Positions 45,050-53,377 of a stretch of 64,000 bases of DNA are shown in pieces. The notes beneath the pieces were generated by a model. That model was given only the letters and a program-made list of their open reading frames with translations, searched no databases and had not been told where the DNA came from. The stretch is taken from positions 1 to 64,000 of the forward strand of contig NZ_JBEHWS010000008.1 in the NCBI RefSeq assembly GCF_040239565.1, written 5' to 3'. Every line of letters starts with the position of its first letter. The first letter of the stretch is position 1. The position numbers and the translations under genes are program-made. The DNA is from Fulvimarina sp040239565. Lineage in GTDB: Bacteria > Pseudomonadota > Alphaproteobacteria > Rhizobiales > Rhizobiaceae.

Positions 45050-45308
45050 GAATGCCGGCGGGATAAGACGTGTCGGGCGTTCCGCTAGCACCGATCTGCC
45101 CTGAGGGCGAGGGCAGGCGTGGGAAACGGCTTTGCCTGAAACCCAGTTGTTGGTTTCGTCGCAATGTCTAAGTCAGCCGACCGGCATTTTTCGAGCTGTG
45201 CAATCGGACCACGGCTGTTTCGCTCGAACCCCGAAGCGAATCTTGCTTGCTCCATGTTACAGCCCATTCCCGTAGGTTGAAGTCGGATATGGCAAGGTTC
45301 GTTGTGAC

Positions 45309-45836
45309 ATGCTGATCGTGTTCGGAGGACTGCCCGGAACCGGCAAATCAACGATAGCTAAGGCATTGGTCGCGAATAACGCATTCGCATATGTTCGCGT
45401 CGACGAAATCGAGAACGCACTCGCGCTCAAATCCGAGCCGAAGCGCGAGGTCGGGGCGAAAGGTTACCAAGTCGCCTTCGCGGTCAGCCTGTCCAATTTT
45501 CGGCTTGGCAACTGCGTGGTAGCCGACAGCGTCAACCCGGTCAGAGCAAGCCGCGACGGGGGGAGACATGTCGCTGAGCAGGCCGGCGTGCCTATCGTGG
45601 AAGTCGAGTGCGTTTGCAGCGACGAGACCGAGCATCGTAAGCGGGTCGAGACGCGCGTGAGCGATCCGACCGGATGGGTGCTTCCATCATGGGCCCATGT
45701 GCGCTCACGGGAGTACCAGCCTTGGGACAGGAATCCGCTGGTGATCGATACGGCCCACACAAGTCCTGCGGAAGCAGTTCGGACGATCGATACCCGGATC
45801 GCAGCGGCCCAGGTGACGGCTCCGCCTTCCTCCTGA
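45309..45836 (+). CDS. Small P-loop kinase-like ATPase (AAA_33)
   Basis: 175 residues. Walker A is GGLPGTGKST (residues 6-15) close to the N terminus; CVVADSVNPV and the lid-type RVSDPTGWVLPSWAHVRSR support a small-molecule kinase fold of the zeta-toxin/AAA_33 type. The substrate is unknown. No cognate antitoxin gene is present. It lies just before a broken DUF2252 gene. Confidence 0.75.
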   Translation: MLIVFGGLPGTGKSTIAKALVANNAFAYVRVDEIENALALKSEPKREVGAKGYQVAFAVSLSNFRLGNCVVADSVNPVRASRDGGRHVAEQAGVPIVEVECVCSDETEHRKRVETRVSDPTGWVLPSWAHVRSREYQPWDRNPLVIDTAHTSPAEAVRTIDTRIAAAQVTAPPSS

Positions 45837-45903
45837 TTGGCTTTTTTCTAATGGTTTTAGGGCTGCTACCTCAAGGAATCGGGCCGGAGCTTCCGTGCCA
45901 GTG

Positions 45904-46452
45904 ACGAGCTTCAGCCGATCTCCGGAGAAATCGAGAAGTTCCAGAAAGCGATCAACGATCTAACAAAGCGGAGGGGCCTCGCTGGGCCTGCTGCGCTATT
46001 ACATTCTCATCGAAGGCCCTTCCAAGGACGCGACCGACGATCTCATCATCGAGTTCAAGCGTGCCCGGAAATCGGCTCTCGATGGCTTGCCCACGGCGAT
46101 GTCTTCTACGGCGATGTCGAAAATCGATGGGACAAGCTTCATGAGCCGCGAGCGCGCGCCGTTCCGCGACGATATCGACCTCGACGAGCTGAGCTTCGGC
46201 ACCTGGAAGGATTATGCTCGCACCTGCGGTGTGGCATTGGCAGAGGCTCACGCCCTCTCGGACGATCTCGGCCAGATCGACTACGACGTCGAACCGTCAA
46301 TCATCGCGGCAGCGAGCCCCCATGCACTTTTCAAGGCCGATCTCGTGCGTTGGACTGAAGAAGCGGCCGACAGGCTCGACGCTGACCACAAGTTCTTTCG
46401 CAAAGACCACGCCATGGGCGCCTTCGACAATGTTGATATGGTCTATCGCTGA
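45904..46452 (+). pseudogene. Broken DUF2252-family gene (C-terminal remnant)
   Basis: From 45979 a frame open to 46452 encodes SLGLLRYYILIEG, FKRARKSALDGL and later YARTCGVALAEAHALSDD and FKADLVRWTEEAAD, which fit the C-terminal half of DUF2252 proteins (about 400 residues when complete). A TAA at 45961 closes this frame, and the preceding stretch 45904-45963 reads as ISGEIEKFQKAINDLTKR in another frame, suggesting a frameshift. The N-terminal half is missing. The gene is therefore likely dead. No function can be assumed for the remnant. Confidence 0.65.
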
Positions 46453-46549
46453 CCGTGGTGATGGAGGAGCAAGCTATAAGGGGAAAAGCGCCACCCGCAC
46501 TGCCGAGCAGGTGAGCTCCGCAACCATCTTTGGCGTCCGGCAAACGCCG

Positions 46550-47335
46550 CTATGACCGAACAGACATCGGCCTCCGCTCCTCCGCATAAATCCGATTGAT
46601 GAACGCACCCGCGGGCCGTTCGCGGAATTCACGGATCACCTTGGCCATAGCGAGCGGCACGTCCTCGATCCTCGGGAGATGGCCGCCATAGCGCTCTTCC
46701 AGCACCACAGGCGCGGCGGATGCGCAGAAGGCGAGATCGGCGAGGGTCAGCCGCTCACCGACGAGATAGGCGCGTCCGTCGGCAAGCAGCGCGTCGACCT
46801 GATCGAAGCCCTTGCGCACCGCCGTCAGCCCCTGAAGCGCCACTTCGGCGTTGAGGCCAAGACCCTTCGTCATGCCGAACCGGATCACCGGATATGCGGC
46901 TGCGACGAAGGCCTTCTCCCACCACGGGACGCCTGTCGTAAAGCTCGGCCAGGTCAGGTTCTTGAGCGGCAGAAGCGTGTAATAGGCCCAATCCACAGTG
47001 CCGTTGCCCATCTCCCAGCGGAAATAGTGCTGGCGCTCCATCACCTCGTCATGCAGCGCCTTCTCGGTCTTTGCGTCGGGCACGAGCCGGTTCTCGGGCG
47101 GGGCGTGCGCGTCGAAGCGGGCGACCAACTTCTCGATGGTCGGCACTTTCTCTGTATCGGTGACGAGCAGCGGATAGTCGTCTTTGCCCTGTCCGTACCA
47201 GGCGAGCGCCAGAATATGGAACAGCGGCGCGTGCGGATGCTCGGTATAGGGCATCTGCCAGTGCTGAAGCAGCCAGCGGCCGAGATCGACGTCCGTGCTG
47301 GGCAGGAGCGTCACCAGAAACGGCTTGTCGGACAT
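46550..47335 (-). CDS. Glutathione S-transferase-like protein
   Basis: 261 residues. The N-terminal part holds LVTLLPSTDVDLGRWLLQHW, a thioredoxin-like strand-helix; the C-terminal half has the GST helical features YLVGERLTLADLAFCASAAP with the conserved Asp of the N-capping box. The interdomain segment is unusually long, and a typical glutathione-binding Ser/Tyr/Cys is not evident, so binding of glutathione is not certain. It is the last gene of the five-gene peroxidase/P450 operon, 35 bp after the P450. It might conjugate or isomerise the oxidised product. Confidence 0.75.
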   Translation of the reverse strand: MSDKPFLVTLLPSTDVDLGRWLLQHWQMPYTEHPHAPLFHILALAWYGQGKDDYPLLVTDTEKVPTIEKLVARFDAHAPPENRLVPDAKTEKALHDEVMERQHYFRWEMGNGTVDWAYYTLLPLKNLTWPSFTTGVPWWEKAFVAAAYPVIRFGMTKGLGLNAEVALQGLTAVRKGFDQVDALLADGRAYLVGERLTLADLAFCASAAPVVLEERYGGHLPRIEDVPLAMAKVIREFRERPAGAFINRIYAEERRPMSVRS

Positions 47336-47370
47336 CGCGCATGCTCCTTCGGCTTATGGTGTGATGCCCC

Positions 47371-48732
47371 TCAAGTCGGATCGAATGCGATCCGGAAATG
47401 CTGCGGAAAGGGCGTTCCGCCCGTGTCGATCTCGCCGGCATTGCCCTCGGCCCGGCGGAGCCCCTGCTGCTTCAGAACCGGCTTCAGGATCGCCGGAATG
47501 ACGGCGCGGTTGATCGCATCACCGAAGCACAGATGCATGCCGTAACCCCAATGGATGTAGGACTCCCAGGGCCTGTCAGTGCGGAATTCCTCGGGCGATG
47601 GCACGGCGTAGCGATCGAACATCGCCGAAAAATTCGAAGCGAAGACCATCGAGTTCTTTCGAACTGTCCGCTGGCGAAGTGTCGAAGCGGCGATCACGGC
47701 ATCTCGGGCGGCACGACGATAGATAATCGGATTGTGCGGATTGAAGCGCAGGGCCTCCCAGATGAATTGCGCCATCAGCCTGTCGTTCCCGGCCCGCGCC
47801 GCCGCCTGCGCACCCTTCAGCTGATCGGGACGGCGAAAAAGTTCGTCCAGCGCCAGGCAGGAGGCTTTCGAGATCGTCGGGATGGCGCCGATCAGCAGAC
47901 CGAGCAGATTGTTGCGGATGCCGAGATCGCTCATGCCCGGCGTGCCAGACGATTGCAGCGCGAGGCAGCGGTTGAGGATGTCCTCGGTCTTGGTCGGGTT
48001 TGCCTTCCGCTCGGCGACCGCCTCATCCAGATAGGCGCGCAGCGCGGCAGCATTTTCCATCGCCCGCGCGTCAAGCTCGGCATCGGCGCCGAGATCGATG
48101 AAGAGATATTGAAAGAGCGTCGTCGTCCACGCCTTCATTTTCTCGGGTTCACCCCCGGTCCCGAAATAGCGGTCGGTCATATCCCAGGGCACCTGAAGCG
48201 TCAGATCGACCGGCAGGTCGAGCCGGCCCATGGATTTGTTGACGATCTCCTCTGAACGCTCACTAGCGCGTGGAACCACCAGCGTCTCGACATCGCTCCT
48301 CCGGGCTGCGAGCCGCATCGTGGAGGTATCGCGGGTGTAGTCCCAGCCCGGCTGCATGCCGAGGAAGAAGTTGTCGCCGCCCGTCAGTTTGCGCATGCGC
48401 GGGCCGTAGACGACCTCGAAATCGTCGTCGCGCGAGAGGACCTCGATTACATCCTCATGCCGCGTGATGACGGCCGTTCCCTTGCTTGGAAACGCGCGAA
48501 CGAGAGTTCGTGACAGAATGAGGTTCGGCCAGAAGCTTCTAAGAACGCTCAGGACAAGCCGCTGGTTGGAAGGGATGATCAGCGCGGCCTTTGCCCGGTC
48601 CGCAAACGTCCCAGGACCTGAGCGCAATGCAAATCCCATGCGGATCAGCCTGCCGAGCGCAACGATACCCTCGCCGAGATTGGCCGCGATGCGGGCGGGA
48701 ACGCGAACCAGGTTGGAGAGGGCTGACAGCAT
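47371..48732 (-). CDS. Cytochrome P450 with atypical I-helix
   Basis: 453 residues. The haem-thiolate loop is WGYGMHLCFGDAINRA, with Cys402; a K-helix ExxR is present as EALRF. The I-helix segment is LLIGAIPTISKAS (around 279-291): the usual A/G-G-x-D/E-T-T/S pattern has Pro285 where the acid is expected, although Thr286 follows. The acid and alcohol pair normally helps activate O2, so a peroxygenase or hydroperoxide isomerase is conceivable. No ferredoxin or reductase gene lies nearby. The gene lies 58 bp after the DyP peroxidase gene on the same strand. N-terminal residues are moderately hydrophobic and basic. The substrate is unknown. Confidence 0.88.
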   Translation of the reverse strand: MLSALSNLVRVPARIAANLGEGIVALGRLIRMGFALRSGPGTFADRAKAALIIPSNQRLVLSVLRSFWPNLILSRTLVRAFPSKGTAVITRHEDVIEVLSRDDDFEVVYGPRMRKLTGGDNFFLGMQPGWDYTRDTSTMRLAARRSDVETLVVPRASERSEEIVNKSMGRLDLPVDLTLQVPWDMTDRYFGTGGEPEKMKAWTTTLFQYLFIDLGADAELDARAMENAAALRAYLDEAVAERKANPTKTEDILNRCLALQSSGTPGMSDLGIRNNLLGLLIGAIPTISKASCLALDELFRRPDQLKGAQAAARAGNDRLMAQFIWEALRFNPHNPIIYRRAARDAVIAASTLRQRTVRKNSMVFASNFSAMFDRYAVPSPEEFRTDRPWESYIHWGYGMHLCFGDAINRAVIPAILKPVLKQQGLRRAEGNAGEIDTGGTPFPQHFRIAFDPT

Positions 48733-48790
48733 TCACGGTATCCGTTCTTCGGCATGAGACCGTTGCATTTTCCATGGCGCGAGGCGTTCG

Positions 48791-50440
48791 TCAGGTCGGA
48801 TCGACGATCCCCATGCCGAGCATGCGGAGCGCGCTCATCGATGGGATGAAGAAGTATTCGCCCCCGCGCGTCTCCACGAAGGTTTTCAGCTTGCTCATGA
48901 TGTAGGGCGGCTTGCCGGACTTCGGATCGGCCGGGATCGCGTGGCGCTTGTGGATATCGTGATTGCCGAGCAGCGGGCAGGTGTTGTTGCCCTCGTTGAA
49001 ATCGAGCCCGTACTGGATCCACTGCTGCTGCACGAACTCGAACTGACGAAAAATGTTCGAGCAGATCACCATGAAGACGACGCCCTGCTCGGTCTCGTCC
49101 GTCGCGTTCCCCAGCTCCGTCGGGCCGTAGGGCAGGCCGCGCCGCATGATGCGCCTGCGCTTGTTGAGGGCGGTGTTGGAGGCGGGGTTATCGCCGCTCC
49201 GCTTGTTGAGCGGGGCGAGATAATCACGCGTGTTTACGCGCCTGAGATGAGCGCCGACCGGGCATTTCAGTCCCTGCATGTCCTCGCCGTAGCGGAAGTC
49301 GTCGACCTCCTTTCCACGTAGGTAGTCGACATAGGCCATCGGCGTTGCGGGATTGTCGAACCCCTTGTCCTTCCGGAACTGCTGCCACTCGGCATAGGTC
49401 GGGGCCACCATAAGGGGCACGCCATCGCGCCAGCGGCCGACCATTTTGCCGATCAGCGTCTCGCGCGCCTCCTCGAAGGGCACGTCCATCACCTTCGCAA
49501 AGGTCTCGGCCTCTTCGTCGAGCACCTGGTTGAAGCTCGCCACGTTCTCATGCAGCTTTCGGTAGACGAGGAAGCTGCCATTGTTGGTGAACTCCGGCGG
49601 CTTTGAGGCCGGCGGCAGCTCCTGGCTCTCGTCCGGGTGGCCGAGCAGGAATTCGCCTGTCGCCAGCGGCTCCCAGCCCTTCTTGGCGTCCATCCACTTG
49701 CCTCGCCCGACGACGTTCGAGGCTTCCAGCTTGTCGGCGTGCTGCCCGTAGAACACCGGATCGCCGATCCCGTCGGTCAGCCCGAAATGCTCCTGCGGCG
49801 TCGGCGTCTTGGTGCCGTCCGGCAGCGTCATGAAGACCGCATTGCCGGCCTGATATTCCTCGTTTCCCGCCTTGCCGTTCTTGGCGAGGATCGAGACCTT
49901 GTTCTTCAGCTTCTTGCAGATCGCCCTGAGGTTCTCGGTGGCCTCTTCGAGCTCCGGCACCGGATCGCTTGTCCCCTCCAGGCACTGGGCGTTGAGCGAC
50001 ATCCAGATGTGAACGTCCTCGTTCTCCAGCGTGTTCTCGTCGAAGCGCCTGCGATTGTCGCGCCAGATCGGATCCCAGTGCGCGCACCAGTTCGTATCCT
50101 TCGCCCGCACCTTGTCGGGGCTTGAGTCGCCGAGAACGAAGGCCCGCTCCTTCATGCCGTCGATGAACTCGTCCGGCATCGACTTCAGCGTCCGCGTCGA
50201 AAGCCCGAGCGCCAGAAGCCCGATCCAGCTGAACGCGATATTGTGCGTGACGAGCGGCTTGGTCTCGGGCGTCCACCGCGCGCCGGTGGTGATCAGCGGC
50301 CGGACTTCTTCCACGAAGTCCCGCCCGGCCTTGCGGTCCGAGATGTGGAAGAAGAAGTAGCGCGAGAACGGGAAGCTGTAGCGCCCATAGGCCCGCGTGA
50401 TGTTGCCCTGGATATCGTCGAGATTGAGTTCGCGGTTCAT
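48791..50440 (-). CDS. DyP-type haem peroxidase, large form
   Basis: 549 residues, longer than the common 300-450. The distal GxxDG motif is GLTDGIGDPVF with Asp223, the proximal haem ligand is His398 (CPVGAHLRRVN), and the distal arginine block is FRQFEFVQQQW. The N terminus LDDIQGNITRAYG is a family hallmark. No Tat signal or encapsulin-targeting tail is apparent, so it is presumably cytoplasmic. DyP enzymes use hydrogen peroxide or organic peroxides to oxidise dyes, phenols or lignin-like substrates. It is coupled to the upstream membrane-protein gene by a 4-bp overlap. Confidence 0.9.
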   Translation of the reverse strand: MNRELNLDDIQGNITRAYGRYSFPFSRYFFFHISDRKAGRDFVEEVRPLITTGARWTPETKPLVTHNIAFSWIGLLALGLSTRTLKSMPDEFIDGMKERAFVLGDSSPDKVRAKDTNWCAHWDPIWRDNRRRFDENTLENEDVHIWMSLNAQCLEGTSDPVPELEEATENLRAICKKLKNKVSILAKNGKAGNEEYQAGNAVFMTLPDGTKTPTPQEHFGLTDGIGDPVFYGQHADKLEASNVVGRGKWMDAKKGWEPLATGEFLLGHPDESQELPPASKPPEFTNNGSFLVYRKLHENVASFNQVLDEEAETFAKVMDVPFEEARETLIGKMVGRWRDGVPLMVAPTYAEWQQFRKDKGFDNPATPMAYVDYLRGKEVDDFRYGEDMQGLKCPVGAHLRRVNTRDYLAPLNKRSGDNPASNTALNKRRRIMRRGLPYGPTELGNATDETEQGVVFMVICSNIFRQFEFVQQQWIQYGLDFNEGNNTCPLLGNHDIHKRHAIPADPKSGKPPYIMSKLKTFVETRGGEYFFIPSMSALRMLGMGIVDPT

Positions 50441-51498
50441 GACGCCGCCCTCTCGCCAGCTTTGACGATGGCACCCTTGCGATTGATCGCGATGAAGCCC
50501 GGCCGCTGGCTCGGCGTCATCCGATCGTCAGGTTTGTGCTTGTCGCAATATTTGCCGAACGCGTTGTGCAGCGCCTCGTCGCTCAGGCCCTGGCTGTCGA
50601 TCGCGAATTGCGAAAAGGTCTGCTGGACATAGAGCGATTTCAGCACGCCCGGCAGATCGGCATAGGGTCCGGGCGGCATCGCTCTCATGCCTTCCTTCAG
50701 CGCGAACTTGTAGGAGAGCCAAACCGCCAAGGCGGTCAGCAGCGCCGCGACGATGAAGGTCCAGCCGGGCGAGGGCAAAACGAAGAGAACACTCCCCGCG
50801 CCGATGAGCCAGCTGATCAGCGCGAGCACGGTCACCACGGCCGGGATGCCCACTGCCGCCAAAATCGCCGTCACGTTCAGCGAAGGCAGCTTCGGCGTCT
50901 CCAGCCAGTAGTCGTTGAACGGCATGGTCGTCTCGACCTGGCATTTGCGGATATAGGCGACGAAATCGCCGCGCGACTTTACGTTCTCAAAGCCGTAGCA
51001 ATGGCTGAAAATCTCCTGAAGTTCGGCCTCCATCGCGGTCCAGGCACGCCGCAGATAGGCGTCCCGAACCTCGTCCTGCTCCTTTTCGGTAAGCGTGGTG
51101 GGAAGCGGATCGCCGATCTCCCTCACTGCGTCGAAGTCCACCGTCCAGAGCAGATAGCTGCTCGAAAGATTATCGACTTTCTGCGGACTCAGCGGATCGT
51201 GTCCGCCCAACGCGTCCACGATTGGATTGCGGTAGGTTCGCCCGTTGAAGACCACGTCGTTGATCACGAGCATGCGCGAAAAATGCGTACTCATCTCGTT
51301 CGCGAAGGGCGAGTTGATGCCGATCTGTTCGGTCGCCGGCGATTGCAGGGCGGTCGGCAGGATTGCGAGGCGTTGGCGCAGCTGCTGCACATAGGACGTG
51401 TTGTAGGACTGCTGCTCGGTCTCGCCGCTGGGCATCGCGCCGTTCTTGATCGGAGCGAGAACCGTGAGGAAGTAGTGGCCGGTGTCGAAATTCGGCAT
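50437..51498 (-). CDS. Unknown membrane protein of the peroxidase/P450 operon
   Basis: 353 residues. The N-terminal 200 residues are soluble (begin MPNFDTGHYFLTVLAPIKNG, with HFSRMLVINDVVFNG and QVETTMPFNDYWL). Two transmembrane helices follow (AAVGIPAVVTVLALISWLIGAG and FIVAALLTALAVWLSY), then a basic C-terminal tail of about 90 residues. I do not recognise a domain. Overlap with the DyP gene by 4 bp (ATGA) implies stoichiometric expression. It could tether the peroxidase or deliver a lipid substrate at the membrane, an inference from context only. Confidence 0.65.
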   Translation of the reverse strand: MPNFDTGHYFLTVLAPIKNGAMPSGETEQQSYNTSYVQQLRQRLAILPTALQSPATEQIGINSPFANEMSTHFSRMLVINDVVFNGRTYRNPIVDALGGHDPLSPQKVDNLSSSYLLWTVDFDAVREIGDPLPTTLTEKEQDEVRDAYLRRAWTAMEAELQEIFSHCYGFENVKSRGDFVAYIRKCQVETTMPFNDYWLETPKLPSLNVTAILAAVGIPAVVTVLALISWLIGAGSVLFVLPSPGWTFIVAALLTALAVWLSYKFALKEGMRAMPPGPYADLPGVLKSLYVQQTFSQFAIDSQGLSDEALHNAFGKYCDKHKPDDRMTPSQRPGFIAINRKGAIVKAGERAAS

Positions 51499-51533
51499 GT
51501 CTCAAATTCCTTGGATCAAAGCCCCTTCCGGCA

Positions 51534-52214
51534 TCACTCCGTTGCCAGCTCGTTGCGCGCCTTCAAGACCTGCGCGGCCTTCTTCACGAAGGCCTCGCGG
51601 TTCACATCCGCATATTCGGTGTCGAGGCTGGCGATCGGGCCGTAGCCGGGCTCTCCGAAACAGCCCTGAATGCGCAGCAGCGCGTCCCGGTAGGCCCGGG
51701 CGAACTCTTCCGGCGAGCTGTCTCCGTGCATTTTCTGGAGTTTCAGAACCGCGTCGTAGACCGCAAAGGCGCACTTGATGTCACGCTGGGCCGAGCCGGG
51801 CGTCGCATTGTAGTAATAATCTGTCTGAATCTGATTATGCGTGATGTATTGCTTGAACGGCGAGATCGGAATCGAGGCCGGATATTTCAGCGCCGAATAC
51901 CAGAAGAAATCGAGGCCTGAAGGAATCCCGTCCGAGAACGCGTCGATATACTGATCCCAGGTTCCGTTGAAGTTGGAATTGAAGATCATGTAATCATAGG
52001 CAAGGTTCTGCTGGCCTTGCCCGAGGTCCGGCCATTCGTCACATTTGACGATCGTCCACCGCGCGAAATGGATGATGGAAAGGCCCAGAAGCCCGCCCAG
52101 GCGAGCGGGGAGGGCGCGGGACACCATGAAGATGAGGTTGTTCAGAAACGTCCACCGCGGCTTGCTCGGCGTAACGACATTCATGCCATAGGCTTTGCCC
52201 GCAAGATTGGACAT
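51534..52214 (-). CDS. Unknown protein, first gene of the peroxidase/P450 operon
   Basis: 226 residues. There is no signal peptide. An amphipathic or hydrophobic segment (NNLIFMVSRALPARLGGLLGL) near residue 30 may contact membrane. The central part is rich in aromatic residues (WDQYIDAF, GLDFFWYSALKYPAS, QTDYYYNATPG). No domain recognised. The next gene follows after 35 bp. The promoter of the operon should lie in 52215-52387, where nothing distinctive was seen. Confidence 0.6.
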   Translation of the reverse strand: MSNLAGKAYGMNVVTPSKPRWTFLNNLIFMVSRALPARLGGLLGLSIIHFARWTIVKCDEWPDLGQGQQNLAYDYMIFNSNFNGTWDQYIDAFSDGIPSGLDFFWYSALKYPASIPISPFKQYITHNQIQTDYYYNATPGSAQRDIKCAFAVYDAVLKLQKMHGDSSPEEFARAYRDALLRIQGCFGEPGYGPIASLDTEYADVNREAFVKKAAQVLKARNELATE

Positions 52215-52387
52215 TCAGCAATCCTCGATGAAATGTCGTTCCGCTTGGTCAAGGTAGCATGGGGGCTGCCGTCTGGCTACAGCAATTGTGGCGCAGGTCG
52301 GTGAGGCTTCGCAAACGCAAAGCCATGCCAACGGGATATCCTGTTCGGACGCCTTATGAATTACCGTTCATGACAACCGAATGGTTA

Positions 52388-53269
52388 TCATGTCGCCAGA
52401 AAATCGAGGATCAGTCGTGGCAGTCCCGCCGTTTCGAGGAAGGGCGCGTGGCCCTGGCCCTCGACGACATGCACCCGGCAATCGGGATGGCGAGCGGCCA
52501 TCTCGTCCGCCGTCTCGACCGAAAGGATGTCCGAATGCTCCCCGCGCAGCACGAGGAGGGGCTTTTCCTTTAGGAGATCGAACAGCTGCCAAAGTTCCGG
52601 CAGAGGCTTGCCCGGTTCAAGCGTGTCGAGTGTTTTCAGAAGCTTCGGATCGAAGTCAGGAACCCAGACGCCTTCCCGCTCGACGAGGAGCGCGCGCGTC
52701 TGGCGTTCGAAATCGGCGCGGTCGAGTGCAGGAAAAGTCGGGCCGAACAACGCCTCGATCGCGTTCGCGGCCTTGTCGAGGCTCTCATGCGCCTTCGCGG
52801 CGCCGAGATACTCTCGAATGCCGAGGAGGCCGTCCACTTCGATGCGCGGTCCCGCATCGTTGAAGACGACGCGAGCAATCCGGTCGGCGGCCATCGCCGC
52901 GATCAGATGGGTCACGATCACCCCGCGCGATGTGCCGACGAGATCGACTGTCCTTACGCCCAGATGATCGAGGCCGGCGAGAACGTCCTTGGCCTCCTCG
53001 GCGGCGTTGTAAGCCTCGGCCTCCAACGCGGCGTCGGATAGCCCGCGCCCACGGTAATCGAAAGCGATCACCGTTCTCTCCGGATCGAGATCGCGGATCG
53101 CATTTGCGAAGGCGGTGAAGTCCCTGCTGTTCCGGGTAAGACCCGGCAGGCATACAATCGGTGCCTTCTGGGTCTTGGTGGGTCCGAAAACCCGCATCGC
53201 GAGGTTTAGTCCCTCACGCTCGTAAGTGACGATACGTCCTTCGTCCCGCACGCCTTCTTCAGTCGTCAT
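52388..53269 (-). CDS. Alpha/beta hydrolase
   Basis: 293 residues. The core shows PIVCLPGLTRNSRDF (oxyanion region), the nucleophile elbow GTSRG, a strand near LLVLRGEHSDIL (acid) and QGHAPFLE (catalytic histidine). Substrate unknown; esterase, lactonase or haloperoxidase-like activity are all possible. It lies 173 bp upstream of the five-gene operon on the same strand, and divergent from fadD. Confidence 0.88.
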   Translation of the reverse strand: MTTEEGVRDEGRIVTYEREGLNLAMRVFGPTKTQKAPIVCLPGLTRNSRDFTAFANAIRDLDPERTVIAFDYRGRGLSDAALEAEAYNAAEEAKDVLAGLDHLGVRTVDLVGTSRGVIVTHLIAAMAADRIARVVFNDAGPRIEVDGLLGIREYLGAAKAHESLDKAANAIEALFGPTFPALDRADFERQTRALLVEREGVWVPDFDPKLLKTLDTLEPGKPLPELWQLFDLLKEKPLLVLRGEHSDILSVETADEMAARHPDCRVHVVEGQGHAPFLETAGLPRLILDFLAT

Positions 53270-53377
53270 TCAAACGCCTCCTGGCACTTTCCGGCCTTTG
53301 TTTCCGTTTGGACTCAAACGCCGCTTGCTTCCGGTCATGGGTCAGCTAGGCTGCTTGAAAACACAAGAGGAAACATC

